A stretch of 64,000 bases of DNA from Carya illinoinensis (lineage: Eukaryota; Streptophyta; Magnoliopsida; Fagales; Juglandaceae), in assembly GCF_018687715.1 (NCBI RefSeq), contig NC_056767.1, forward strand, positions 2,604,001-2,668,000. The letters are read 5' to 3'. A program made the position numbers and the translations under genes. The notes beneath the pieces were generated by a model. The model saw only the letters and a program-made list of their open reading frames with translations, was not told the origin of the DNA and searched no databases. Positions 1-11,022 of the stretch are shown in pieces; position 1 is the first letter of the stretch; every line of letters starts with the position of its first letter.

Positions 1-285
1 CTGTAGGCCCCAGAATCATCTGCGCTGGCACTGTCGAGTTCTCTATAGAACTCAGCAACAATGTCAATGTAGGAGACTGGCTCCCATGCTTCCTCCCGCT
101 CATCCAAGATAGGTCCCCAACCATGATCACTGAATATTGATGGCAATGAATGACCCTCCCAGAGAAGACTCTGGAAATCAGAAATCTTCACTGGTCGCTC
201 CAGTGAAACTGTCCTCTCCCGAACTGGACCACTACTACTCTCACCAAGATTGCGTCGCTTACGTGCCGGTCTAGAAGTAGACATT
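1..285 (-). CDS. N-terminal part of a putative plant transposon-type protein, cut by the window edge
   Basis: An uninterrupted minus-strand frame starts with ATG at 285 and stays open for 95 codons to the left edge. It begins MSTSRPARKRRNLG, a basic stretch that could be a nuclear localisation signal. Further on it has WGPILDEREEAWEP and IVAEFYREL. The 'EFYREL' type motif resembles the plant proteins annotated as 'putative plant transposon protein' (retrotransposon gag-like), but that link is from memory of the family and is weak. A TATA-like stretch about 770 bp upstream (1047-1058, minus strand) and a GC-richer 5' leader (900-1040) suggest a transcribed unit. The protein is incomplete, so its function cannot be settled. 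It could also be the first exon of a host gene. Confidence 0.5.
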
Positions 286-566
286 ATAATCAACCTGAAA
301 TTTATAATTACAAATTAGATATATAACATTAACAAGAAAAATACAATAAAGAACTATTTACAGTAGTTTGAAACAAATAGCAATTTAATAATATTTGATA
401 TTATGAACAACATTATTTTTAATAAATATATCTCTCAATATCAATATTAATTAGATAAATATTAATAGAAATATAATATTAAAAAAAGACTGGAAAATAT
501 TAGATTTCTAATATTAATGTATTGGAAAATAGGTTGACCGTATGAATAACCGTTTGAACAATTCGT

Positions 567-607
567 GTAACGGTCGAACGGTAACAGACTGACCGTTCGA
601 CCGTTAC
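567..607. repeat. Perfect 16-bp inverted repeat (hairpin, 9-nt loop)
   Basis: GTAACGGTCGAACGGT at 567-582 is followed after AACAGACTG by its exact reverse complement ACCGTTCGACCGTTAC at 592-607. The GC-rich stem stands out in an AT-rich surrounding. Confidence 0.9.
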
Positions 608-1046
608 GTTATATCGTTCGATCGTTAATGAATAACGTTCGAACGCTACTCATAACGTTCGAACGATATTCGTGTTGATCGGGATTCCAGGCCGAGTCGA
701 CTCGGCCATTGAAATCTATGGAATCCTTCAATTCCATGGATTTTACACCAAAATAAATGCAATAGAAACCTAAATAAATGTTCCTAACATGGATTTATGC
801 AAATCTACCGATTATTTTGATGTATAAATCGGTTTATCCTAACTTAAACAATTAATCTATCAAAAACCTAAATCTAAACGGTAAAATGCTTTAAAAATGA
901 AAAATACCGGTAGTTAGAGGTAGAGGCTTTGAGTGGGCACTGTTGACGGCGGCGAAGACGGCGTTCAACGGCGGAGATTGACAGTTTGGAGGCTTAGAAC
1001 GGAGGAAATGCAGACGTAAACTTCCGTGAAAATGACGTCGGGATGG

Positions 1047-1058
1047 CCTTATATATGC
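1047..1058 (-). promoter_or_regulatory. TATA-like element of the left-edge minus-strand unit
   Basis: The minus strand reads GCATATATAAGG, followed by a CT-rich GC-richer leader (about 1040-900). It is consistent with a core promoter for the ORF starting at 285, though that start would then lie several hundred bases downstream, perhaps after a leader intron. Confidence 0.3.
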
Positions 1059-2041
1059 AGTACCATTCGAATGGTAAGTTAATATCGTTCGAACGTATTA
1101 ACTGAAAATTAATACCTTTCCCTAATTAATCCAAATTTCATGATAATAAATGTTATTTAAATGCAATATTTGGTATTAATTATATTAAATATAATAATTA
1201 ATTCAATTATAATATATTTTAACTGTTAAATATATTAAATGCAATATATTTAATGCACTTATATATTATTAAACACTATATATTATATTTATAATTTTTT
1301 ATATATATAGTATATATTATATTATATTTAATTAAAATATATTATACTATTGAAGATTATATAGTATATAGTATAAGTTATATTATATAGTATAATTAAT
1401 ATAATATAGACTACTATATACATGAAACTATGTTCATGTATTTATATAACATATATATTATATGTGATATTAACTAATATATATATATATATTTAATAGT
1501 ATATGTATTACATGACTTGTTTAGTATATTTTTCATATTATATTGCAGTTATAGGCTAATTAGATGACACTCTCTATTCTAGCACTATAAATGACACTAT
1601 ATATGCTTAATTTTAGCTTTTGTATCATTATAATACACTCTAATTGCTAGTAGTATAGATGACACTATATATAATAGTAGATATCCTATTATTAAATAAT
1701 ATTATAATAATAATATAATATAATAAACACTATATATATATGCATGTGATACATATAACCCTATGCTATGATACCATATATATGTTATATATAATAGGTT
1801 AATATATGTACTTGACTATAATACTAGATGTAATATGATATTTTATACTATATATGTTACTAAACTATATAATATATGTTTGATTATATATTATATAGTT
1901 ATATTACTATGTCTCTAAACTATAGTATATTTACAAGTTATTATATTTAAATGTATAGTGCAAAAAAAATACAATAAGCAACATTTTAATTTAACGTTTG
2001 AACGGTTTAAAATAACGTTTTAATCCGTTCGAACGGTATTT

Positions 2042-2710
2042 GAAGGCAAAATCAGGCCCAGCCAGAGAGCCATCGAATTTGCTGACAAATTCTCTGATGT
2101 CATCCTTGACAAAAACCAGCTTCAAAGATTTCTTAGTTCTTTGAATTATATTTCAGATTTCTATAAGGATATGAGAAAACAATGTCGCCCTCTCTTTGCG
2201 AGATTGCATTCTAATCCTTCTCCGTGGACTAATGTTCACACCAATATAGTTAAACAAATCGAGACACATGTCTAAACTCTTCCATGTCTTAGAATTCCTA
2301 CTTCAAATAGTTTCAAGATTGTCGAAACTGACACCTCGGACACAGGCTATGGCAGCATCATGAAACAAGTTGTTTCACCTGGTTCCTCTAAACAAATTGT
2401 TCGTTTCCACTCCGGAACCTGGAACCATGCACAGCATAATTATAGTACTATTAAAAAAGAAATTTTATCTGCAATACTATGTATTTCTAAATTTCAAAGT
2501 GATTTGCTTAATCAACATTTTCTTTTACGCATTGATTGCAAAACTGCTAAAACTGTTTTAGAATAAGGTGTTAAAAATATTGCATCAAAATAGATTTTTG
2601 CACGATGGCAAGCTATTTTAAGTGTTTTTTATTATGATATTGAATTTATCAAAGGTTCTGATAATTCTATCTCTGATTTTCTTACCCGTGAATTCTTACA
2701 GAAAACATGA
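2042..2710 (+). pseudogene. Pararetroviral reverse transcriptase (end) and RNase H, interrupted
   Basis: One reading frame runs from about 2042 to the TGA at 2708-2710 without a frameshift but with three in-frame stops, at 2273, 2564 and 2591. It holds the post-catalytic RT segment (LQRFLSSLNYISDF at about 2110) and an RNase H domain with an ETD-type acidic start (about 2326) and the closing pattern IKGSDN near 2647. The RT palm with its catalytic aspartates is absent because the left junction removes it. The TGA overlaps the ATG of the next ORF as ATGA at 2707-2710. It cannot make a working enzyme. Confidence 0.8.
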
Positions 2711-4079
2711 GTAAGAAGAATAAACCTGTTCTACCGGTTACTTCACCACCGCCCACACCTGTTTTCCCAATGCTTATGCCTCCGGCATCTGCATCAACCT
2801 TGGCTTCCTCCCCACTAGAGATAGCCAACAGATTTACTAGTCTAGGACAAGTTCCTAGGCCTATTCCCCCCAGTTCATTTGCTTCTACCTTAGCCATGCC
2901 ATACGATCCGTATGTGAACCCCTTGGCTACGGTTCCACCCAGATTTCCCTCTGCCAACAAAGCAGAATATTTCAAGAAAGCCTGGTTCCAGAATGTTTTA
3001 CATTGAGAAATCGGTAAAGACAGATCCTTTCCAGATAGCTTCAGATTATTTTGCCCGAGGTTTTCATTGGATCCCCGATGATCTAACTAAAAACCTCTCT
3101 TTTTACCTTGGAATCTTGGTCAGCACCGGTTCCATTTCCATTAAACCTATTTATTGTAAAGTTGATCCCTCAAAGATCATCTTTCACAATTGTTTTATCA
3201 TTTCTGTTATGATGGAAGAAGAATGGGAAACCCGCCCTTCTACCTTCAAAACAATTAAGGATTCTAATACTCAGTATAATTATTATGATTATATTGAGGC
3301 TTGGTTAAAGTTTCCCTTGTTCCAAACCCCCGTTATGCAGCACTCTTGGTTCTTCAATTTCGACAAGAATTGCAAAAAATCATTTCCTTTGCGGTTTCAG
3401 AAATGGTGGCATTTCTTTGGCCCCATTACTGATTTATTTCCTGATAGTCTTCAGAAGGCTATCAAGCATTATACCATTTCCAGCGCACCAAGGATGAAAG
3501 GAAGAGACACCAAACTCCTGCCCTTACTCCATTTTTCTGCCAAATACAAGACCCCATGGATCTGTAAATGGCAGTATGCAAAAAATGAAGACATCTTGGT
3601 TCGACAATATTTTGTCAAATGGTGGAATAAATTTCCCCATACAAATGACATTGTTTCAAGAATTTCAACTGATTTTCCTCTTGTTGTTCCTAACCTTAAG
3701 GATAAACAAAAATTTCCTTCCCCCATCCCAAGTCAAGCTTTGATTACATATCCAACCATTTCAGGTTCAAGTGGTCAAGCTTCAGGTTCAGAATCAAAGA
3801 GTTCTTCATCAAAATAGAAGAAAAAATCATCTACAACCAAAAAGAAGAATTCTACAGGTTCTCATGATTCGGCCTCTTCTTCAAAAAAACCATTTGACAA
3901 AATTGAAGAAGCAGGATTTGCTTGAACTGTTGAAGAAATCCATTGAAGGAAACTCCAACAGTGAAGATTCAGATAAGGAGTCAGAAGCCTCGTCAACAGA
4001 CTCAACAGCCTCTGCTCCCTGTAGCAATACCTTTGGTCATGACTCAGAAGACTATCCCCCTAGACTGGGAGATAATTGA
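2707..4079 (+). pseudogene. Second ORF of the endogenous pararetrovirus, function unknown, frameshifted
   Basis: It starts at ATG 2707, overlapping the upstream stop. The first 95 or so codons are rich in Pro and Ser. At about 2990 the frame moves by one base and continues as a long well-conserved-looking stretch (2993-3817) rich in Trp, Phe and Lys. A TAG at 3815 and another shift near 3900 precede an acidic Ser/Glu tail ending at 4079. Position and size fit the extra ORF of florendoviruses, whose role is not established. No catalytic motif is visible. Confidence 0.6.
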
Positions 4080-4370
4080 ATCATGCCCGACCATTTGGCC
4101 TTTTCTCAACCCCGGAGTCTCAACTTTTTAGGGCGGAAAGATGGTTTACCCATTACAATTTGCTTTCGGCACAAGAAGACAGCATAAGAAGACAGAATTG
4201 CTTTCGGTGCTTTGAGTGCAGAAAGAATATTTCACTTTCGGCGAAAGAAGACAAAACTACTTTCGACGGATGCATGCTTCTAAAAAGTGAATAGTAAAAA
4301 AGTCAATGTTCACTTTAACTATTCATCCCGTGATTTATGGGATTCACTGTTTGTAAAAGTGTTTTCTTCT

Positions 4371-4381
4371 TCTATAAAAGG
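4371..4381 (+). promoter_or_regulatory. Viral-type TATA box of the endogenous pararetrovirus
   Basis: TCTATAAAAGG lies about 300 bp past the last viral ORF, in the position of the pregenomic RNA promoter of caulimovirids. Upstream are four CTTTCG(G/A)(C/T) motifs at 4163, 4201, 4235 and 4260, spaced 38, 34 and 25 bp, which look like repeated activator sites. Whether it is still active cannot be told. Confidence 0.55.
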
Positions 4382-4699
4382 ACACTTCATTTCATTTGTT
4401 AGGAAGAACTTTATAGCCAAACTCACCTTCAGCAAGAACTGCTTCCCCTACTTACTTGCAAGCCCAAATTCACCTTCCTTCTCTTCTTTTCTTTATTTTA
4501 AGCTTGTAAGGCTTTTGTTTAAATATTTACTTTCAATTAATAATATTTGAAAGTTTTGGTTCAATATTTTCTTGTTTCATATTTCTCATTTCATGCATTG
4601 GCAGTCTGAGACTCCAAATATATTCTGTTCATGTTTAATTCTTGCCATTAATCTTTGAGCTCATTTTCTCTCTATCTTCACTTGATTCCGCACACATAT

Positions 4700-5575
4700 A
4701 TTATATATTTATATATATATGGTTTCTAAAATTTCTATATATATAGAAATGCCTCTTCAACTTTTTTTCCTACAGGCGCCCCAAAGTTTTGTATAATTTC
4801 TATATACTATCTATTTTCTATAATGTGGCTCCTCCCAAATTAAATCAAAACCAAATGTATGAGAAATAATAAATGTATTAATGTTATCCCAAATTTCTTT
4901 ATTATACAATATTATGCTTCTCAATATGGAATCCAAAGTGAAATAAATACAAGAAAAGCATATAAATTTGATGATCTATATGAAAAATGGTCGAGAAGTT
5001 TTATCCCTTAGACTTCATTGAAGAAGAAAAAATTTATTTAAGACCTCAATTGTAGCATTATATGCTAGCTTAATGTGACACCAAATATTTAAGCTTACAT
5101 GCTAGAATGAAATTATGTAGGCTTCAGGCCAAAAGATAACTTGATAGTTTTTATGAAGAAGAAAATTCAAAATATTTCATTAAAAAATAATAATCGATAA
5201 ATATGTTTTCATGAAACATTATAGTAAAAAATCTAAAATAGAAGTTTATAAGTTGTATTTGTTTTTAGAATTTTATTTGTACTTGCATATATATTGCAAA
5301 TTTATATAATCGAGATCTAATTTTTATACATAGTTTTGTTTTTATAATTTTTCATAAAATTAAGATTAAGATTTATCTCTTTTCATTGTACATGCATAAA
5401 CATGTCATATGCAAGTCGGCCCCAGTTTAAAAAATTTCATGTTTCGCCACTAATTTTCTAGATCTCTAAGTCTCCAATTGATAAAATATATATGCATGCG
5501 TTCTTATGTTTGAACTACGTACATGCATGCATCAAGATACATATAAACAAACACGTGTTATATTTTATAATAGAT
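4700..5575. other. AT-rich non-coding DNA
   Basis: No ORF, repeat pair or motif that I can assign. The first part may still be decayed viral intergenic sequence. Confidence 0.5.
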
Positions 5576-5750
5576 AATTGCTACAAACAGAAAAAGATTA
5601 CACAAAGTAAACTCACAAACTGGTGTAGTTTTATTAAATTTATTAGATATACTTTATAATAAAAGTAACTTTACAATCCGATGTACCACATTAAGTCACA
5701 TCAGTTTGTGGGTTTACTTTTGTGTAATCTCTTTGTGGCTAAAGTAGTTT
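5576..5750. mobile_element. MITE with long terminal inverted repeats
   Basis: The left arm (GCTACAAACAG..AGATTACACAAAGTAAACTCACAAACTGG) is matched in inverse by the right arm ending CTTTTGTGTAATCTCTTTGTGGC, giving inverted repeats of about 45 bp with a few mismatches around an AT-rich core. No coding sequence. Related degraded arms appear near 38.85-38.99 kb and 40.40-40.50 kb. The long arms suggest a Mutator-like family, but the target duplication is not clear. Confidence 0.7.
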
Positions 5751-5828
5751 TCTTTATAATATAGATGCATCCATCTATGCATACAATATCAATATTCATG
5801 TGTGCATGTATATCTAAATATACACGTG

Positions 5829-6479
5829 TGTTGACAGGTGTTTTTGTCAATGGTTCGGAAGAGGAGAATGATCCCTCCCTGGCATGCTGAGGTGGCGTTA
5901 AGCCTAGATTGGTGCTGTGTGGGCCTTCAGCTGATCTGGTGTGGCTGTATGGAGTCCATGCGCATGCCCATGGTGGTGAACAGTAGATAAATGAAGAAAA
6001 AATAAAGAGATAGACACACATATTTATGTAGTTCACCATTGGGACTACGTCTACGAGGGTTTGGGGTGGGGATAATCTATTATAATAAGCTTGATTTAAG
6101 TCTTTCAGGGTCTCTCATTCTTACTATACAGTAGATTTCACATATCTCTCTTCATGGTGTCGACTTCATAGTAGGAACCTGTGTCTGAAAGTTGAAGAAA
6201 TCTTCCTGAAAGTCATCCGAAAGGCGTCCATCTAAAGCCCCTCAGAAGTCATCAGTGCCTCCCCTTTTATCTCTTTCTTTTCCTTCTTTTTTGTCACATC
6301 ACCCTCCCTTACGTCTTTTTCCTTCTTTTTCTCCTGCCATCCTGATATCGCTTTGCTTGCCTTTCTTTTCTTTTCATGTCTTTCCTTATTTTTTCCATAT
6401 TTTGTTCTCTAGTGAATCTCCCTTGATGGGCTAAGCCTTGAGAGGCTCTTTGGGCTTTAAGACAAAAATCTCCCCTACA
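5829..6479. repeat. Solo LTR, 651 bp, flanked by ACGTG target duplications
   Basis: The segment begins TGTTGACAGG and ends CTCCCCTACA, the TG..CA ends of an LTR. It is bracketed by the 5-bp direct repeat ACGTG at 5824-5828 and 6480-6484. No internal region or second LTR is nearby, so it is a solo LTR left by unequal recombination. It contains the phrase GTAGTTCACCATTGGGACTACG, similar in kind to the GTGGTTCGACAACTTGCCTACG phrase in the LTRs at 17.7 and 21.7 kb. Confidence 0.85.
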
Positions 6480-6484
6480 ACGTG

Positions 6485-9150
6485 TATATTATTATGCTAG
6501 TAAGAAGAAAGTGTAGGAGGAAATGCATAGTCTAGATCTTTTCATTAATTTTTTATGGGTCATGAACTTTGCTTTATGAGTACTGTTAGGGCCGAAGAAA
6601 ATTTAGACCTAAACCACTGCACCGAATTTTGTGGCAAAGCCACCTGGGAGCCTAAAAGTGAAAAGGCAAAATAGAAAAGACAAACACCTAACAGCCTAAA
6701 AGTAAAAAGTAAAAATTAAAAAAAAATAAACATTAATGCACCATTTCCCGTAACCCAAATCTCCCTCCCTTTCCCTCCCCATCCCTGCACCATTCTCAAC
6801 ATATATGATTCATTTTTGAAGTGAAACAAATACACCCAGCTCCGTTTTCTGCTCACCTCTAGACTCTCTCGCTCTTCGACAACGGTAACTAGTTTACTCT
6901 ATAATTACTTCCGATTTTTATTATATATATTTTATATTCTTTTTTACATTTTGAGGGAGTCCCTTCCAACTCCTATGGATCAAGGGAGAAATCAAGGTCA
7001 ATCTTTGAAGAAATTCTTGAGCACCAGCTAGCATGCCAAACTAGAGAAGCATCTCATCAATCAGCATGCCAAACCAAGCATCAGAACTTATCTTCAAATG
7101 AAAACCTTAAAGCCCCTCTCTCACTAAGAAAAAAAAAAATTCCCCATCCACCCATTAAATTCGGAATTTCCATTAATTCTTGGTTCAACCATTCATCTTC
7201 AATTTAAGGTACAACACTCAGTTTTATTTTTTATTTTTTTATTTTCCAATTTTGAAGTTATCTTCTTTTATGTTGGTCTGCTTTGTATGGTTTTCTTGTT
7301 GTTGATCTGTTTTATAGTTCATATAGAGGGAGCCACAAATGGTATACATATTTATATAAATATTTTTTAGTTTATCATGTTCTGATGAAATGCATGTACT
7401 GGGTGCTGTGAATTGGAATATGATGACATGTTATATACTTTTCTACCTTCTTTAGAGTATTAGCTTGAGAAATGGCCTTTTGAGCTTCAGAAATCATCTA
7501 GATAAATGATAAATCTCCTTCTTGAATGATAATGTGTAGTTGGTATTTTTTGTAGTGGGTTTTGTGTTTCAAAGGGAAGTGTTTTGCATTTTCAAAATAT
7601 GGCTAAGGTTATGCTACTTGGCACATACTAACACTTGAGTAAAACTTTTAGCTCTGAAGAATAACTTGTGTTTATGTTATAGTTTGGGGATTTTTGAGAT
7701 GGAAGTAGAAGTAGACTCTATGTTGGTGGTAAATTGGTTTTTGTAGCATGCAGAACACCTTTGTAGATAATTGATAGTATTTGGTTTGATATCATTGCTT
7801 TGGGTGCTACTAGTTGTACTAGTTTCTTTCCCTACAGCTCAAAGTCTTCCTACTCTGTTGTGTCCTACTTTATTGTCTTTTCAAATGGAACTTTCAATTA
7901 GATGTTTGTTAGGCACTTCGCGCTCAACAAACAGCAATGGATATCCAAACCACTCGACTGGAAATAGAGGTTGAGAGGCGCAAGTGAAAGTTAGAGAATA
8001 CCATTTTCATTACAGTACGTACTTTCTCTGCTATCGTGGTTATTTGTTGCAATAATTGATATATACAAATCCGAGACTATGGCACATGGGCTAAAAGTAT
8101 TTTTGTGTTTTGGGCATTCCTGATATGTACTTCTTTAATATTGACATGTGTTGGATTTTTTGTAAATTTATTACTGGTGTATGGGCAATACTGATTACTC
8201 CCTTGGTTGTAAATTTGTAAATAATTTGCTTTTGAGAATGAATGGATGGTTTAAGATTTTTGTATATCTTCACTTGGTAGTTTCAGCTTCAGTTTTTACA
8301 TCAAACCTTGTAAACTCATTCAATCACTAAATCATGCATTACAAAAAATTTCATGCATTACAGGAAACTACATAGGAAGCAAGAAAATTGTAAGCTCATT
8401 CCATTACAAAAGTGTGCAATACAAGATATTGCACTAATTCCATTAGTACAAAAATGCATTACAGAAAATTGCATTGAGTCTATTACAGAAAGTAGCTTTA
8501 CATGCTTGCATATTTCATTACAAGTATACCAACTCTTATTCCCACATAACTTAATAAACCAAAACACCAACACATATCCAATAATTTTCACCAAAATTGC
8601 ACAGTGTGTCCGAACACAATTATCTCCACCAAAAATATAGTTTCTACCACCATTATATAATATACCCCTCCCAGTATCCTAACTTCAACAAAAACCAAAT
8701 ATTCATTGCATAATGTGCCTTCTCCCATTATCTTAACTTCAACAAAAATGTCGTATTGTCTATGATGGCTTTCCCCTCATGGCTCCCACCATTTATAAAT
8801 GTCTTTGTCATAATCCTGGTCCGAGAGATGCCTTGGATGAGCAGTCGATCCAAGACTCAAATAATCTGTAGTGTATAATTGACTGTATGTATACTGTAGG
8901 CATAAAAAATGTAATAAGAACCAAGAATATAATTATTATACAAAAATGTAGTTTCAATTACCTGTGAAGGAGAAGTAGTCGAAGGAGTAGCAAAATAATC
9001 TAACGCATACGTCTAAACTTGACTTTGTTGACCCTGTAGGTATTTAATACCAGAGAATGGACAATTGCTTTCATTTCTAGATCGAAGCCTACGCATATAT
9101 ATAAATGTATGTATATATAAGTACGTACATACCATGAAAGTATCGCTGAT
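6485..9150. other. Unassigned region with scattered exon-like scraps
   Basis: No ORF is convincing. A CT-rich leader-like stretch lies at 6750-6890. At 7915-7990 a short plus-strand frame ends in an acidic/basic helix-like stretch before a stop. On the minus strand, 8770-9010 contains two short coding-looking scraps with a GT splice-donor pattern near 8961, ending in a stop after a Trp-rich tail. Between 8320 and 8540, GCATTACA-type words recur imperfectly. These may be remains of a DNA transposon or a broken gene; I cannot name it. Confidence 0.3.
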
Positions 9151-9250
9151 GTTAATGACAAATGCACCTTCACAAGGTGGAATGACCTACCATTTGTTGT
9201 CGGAAAATACTTTAAAATGACCTCCATGTTTGCTTCAAAATGTGACAAGT
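9150..9250 (-). pseudogene. Possible scrap of a 2-oxoglutarate-dependent dioxygenase exon
   Basis: The minus strand encodes, after an in-frame stop, PPCEGAFVINISDTFM followed by a GTATGT donor-like sequence. This resembles the conserved 'GAxVVNIGDxxM' segment of plant 2OG-Fe(II) oxygenases. It is one short match and could be chance. Neither the HxD nor the distal His motif is visible nearby. Confidence 0.25.
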
Positions 9251-9848
9251 CTAAATGATTGAAAACATTCCAAGGACGGCCTGCCTGAGTGCATCCTTGA
9301 TAATTAAGATGCAATGCTAGCAAGATGTGTAATTGTCCCCTTTGATTTTGATGCATACTTACACAAGTATTATATGTGATATCTAGGAGGGCCTCTTCAC
9401 GATATTTGGGTAACCCATAAATGGGCAAGCAATTATAAAGTAGGGGTAAAAAAAAAAAAAAAACACCTAGCTTTATTACAAGCACTCCAATATTAAGATA
9501 CTACAAGTATTTTTACACATAAATGCATAGAAAATTAAATACTTGATCTTGGACATACTAGAAGAACAAGCTTTCACAAAAGTGAAGACTAAATTTGACA
9601 CTTGCATAGCCTCTCATGAGGGTCTATAAAAGGTGAGTGAAAAGAAAAGTGGAGAATGAAAGTCATAGGATTGGAGGACAACGGTGGATGAGAAGCTGTG
9701 AGAGAGAATTCAAGCGAGAGCAAGAAAGCACTGCATGGCATGGACTTAGGGACATAAAAAGATTCGGAGGAAGTTGTCAGTGGTGGGTAGCAATGGAAGA
9801 GCCGTGATGCTTGCTCGAGATCAAAGAGGTTGTCTTCAAGATTGAGGA
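9250..9848 (-). other. 3' flank of WAKL-A, repeated after copies B and C
   Basis: The block containing TGCCTGAGTGCATCCTTGAT through ACTTGATCTTGGACATAC and beyond recurs at about 42230-42620 and 59540-59990. It sits just downstream of each WAKL kinase exon, marking the extent of the tandem duplication unit. A frame across 9000-9485 is not conserved as protein in the other copies and is not called as a gene. Confidence 0.7.
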
Positions 9849-11022
9849 ATTATCTGCAAACAATTGTCAATTTCGAAACATGATCTCCCATGCTATCAAT
9901 GGTGGTACTAGTCGAAGAATTGGTAGTGCCAGCATCAAGACTCAATTAACTTGTAATTGCATTAAGTGAACACTCAATTTCTTCTCTATAGAGATCAACC
10001 TTCCCATGTGATGCTTTTCCATAATTCTCAATCCCTCTAGCTCAATTGCCACAACCTTCATAGTAGGCCTATCCTCTCCTTTTATGCTTAAGCACCTTTT
10101 GGCAATATAAGAAACTTCCCTTACCTCTTCAACATTACCCTCCTTGATAATGTGGCCCGATCATCTTTTAGAGTAGAAATAAAGTATGTTGCTAGATTTT
10201 TCTCACTTTCTACCCTATCCAAAGAAATTGCCTTCTCACCCGTAAGTAATTCTGCCAAAACAACGCCATAGCTATAGACATCAATTTTTTTTGTTAATTG
10301 ACCACTATGCAAGTATTCAGGGTCCAAGTACCCAAATGTTCATTGTACTAATGTCGTTAATCGCGTGTGATCAATAGGAATTAGTCTTGAAAATCCAAAG
10401 GCAACAACTTTTGTTGTATGATTATCATCTAAAAGTATATTTGCAGTTTTCACATCTCTGTGAATAATTGGTATGGAAGTTTCAAAATGTAGGTATGCAA
10501 GGGCTCCTGCAGCTTCTGTTGCTATCTTCAAACGTTTTTCCCATGAGAGAAAAGATGACTTGTTTTTATCATGTAGATGGTTAGAAAGTGTCCCATTAGT
10601 GATAAATCATAAACTACTAAGGGCACTTCTGTTTCCAAAAAACAACCCAATTGTTTAACCACATTCCTATGGTTTATTTGAGTAAGCACAATCACTTCAT
10701 TTATGAATTGTTCAATATGGTTTTAATATGCAATTTTGGACCTTTAAATAGCAACCACTTTATTCTCAGTTAATACTCCTCGACAAACCGTTCATTTACC
10801 TCCTTGGCCAAAGATTCTACTTTTATCATAATTATTAGTGGCCTTCTCAAGTTCTTTTGCATTGAAGATTCTAACTGGTTCCATCAAACCTTGGTGATTA
10901 GAGAGTCATTGTTGTAACATTAGGCCACCATTTTGTTGGAAGAATTTGCCTTTGAGCTTAATGAGGTTTCTTCTTTTTAGTCTCCAATATACCCAAAAGC
11001 TTCCAACTCTGTGCGCCGATAC
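9849..11022 (-). pseudogene. WAKL-A exon 3: transmembrane and kinase domain, heavily broken
   Basis: The exon follows an acceptor at 11023 (..GTGTAG|G). Its transmembrane segment is shortened. The kinase is recognisable from ELEKATNNYDKS, VVAI, HRDVKTANILLDD and [10 protein letters not shown]. It is dead: a TGA lies in the juxtamembrane region (about 10910), the codon for the ATP-binding Lys after VAI is replaced by TAA, DFG reads AFG, a TGA replaces the Gly before TFGYLDPEY, and further shifts and a stop (S*L, about 9945) interrupt the C-terminal part. Members with intact sequence are cell-wall-linked Ser/Thr receptor kinases; this copy cannot signal as a full kinase. Confidence 0.85.

Larger units (their letters stand above)
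286..2040. other. AT-rich non-coding stretch with palindromic CGTTCGAACG motifs and a TATA-like promoter
   Basis: I see no gene here. Dispersed near-palindromes of the form CGTTCGAACG or ACCGTTCGAACGGT occur at about 546-665, 1064-1098 and 1994-2034. The segment 900-1060 is GC-richer and on the minus strand reads as a TATA element (GCATATATAAGG, 1047-1058) followed by a CT-rich leader, which would serve the minus-strand ORF ending at 285. From 1100 to 1990 the sequence is almost pure AT with TATATA runs. It may be one mobile element containing the ORF at the left edge. Confidence 0.5.
2041..4700 (+). mobile_element. Endogenous plant pararetrovirus fragment (caulimovirid, florendovirus-like)
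   Basis: This segment carries the C-terminal half of a caulimovirid polyprotein (reverse transcriptase end plus RNase H), then a second overlapping ORF, then an intergenic region with a strong TATA box. RT/RH followed by a separate downstream ORF matches what is known for florendoviruses, a genus found mainly as old integrated copies in flowering-plant genomes. The left junction at about 2040 abuts AT-rich, palindrome-bearing host DNA and cuts the RT. The right limit is not visible and is placed near 4700. Several in-frame stops and two frameshifts show it is a dead fossil. Genus assignment is inference from gene order; membership of Caulimoviridae is better supported. Confidence 0.75.

Noticed and set aside
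9000..9485. A 161-codon minus-strand frame
   Set aside because: It lies across the non-coding 3' flank shared by the three WAKL copies, and the other copies do not keep the frame.
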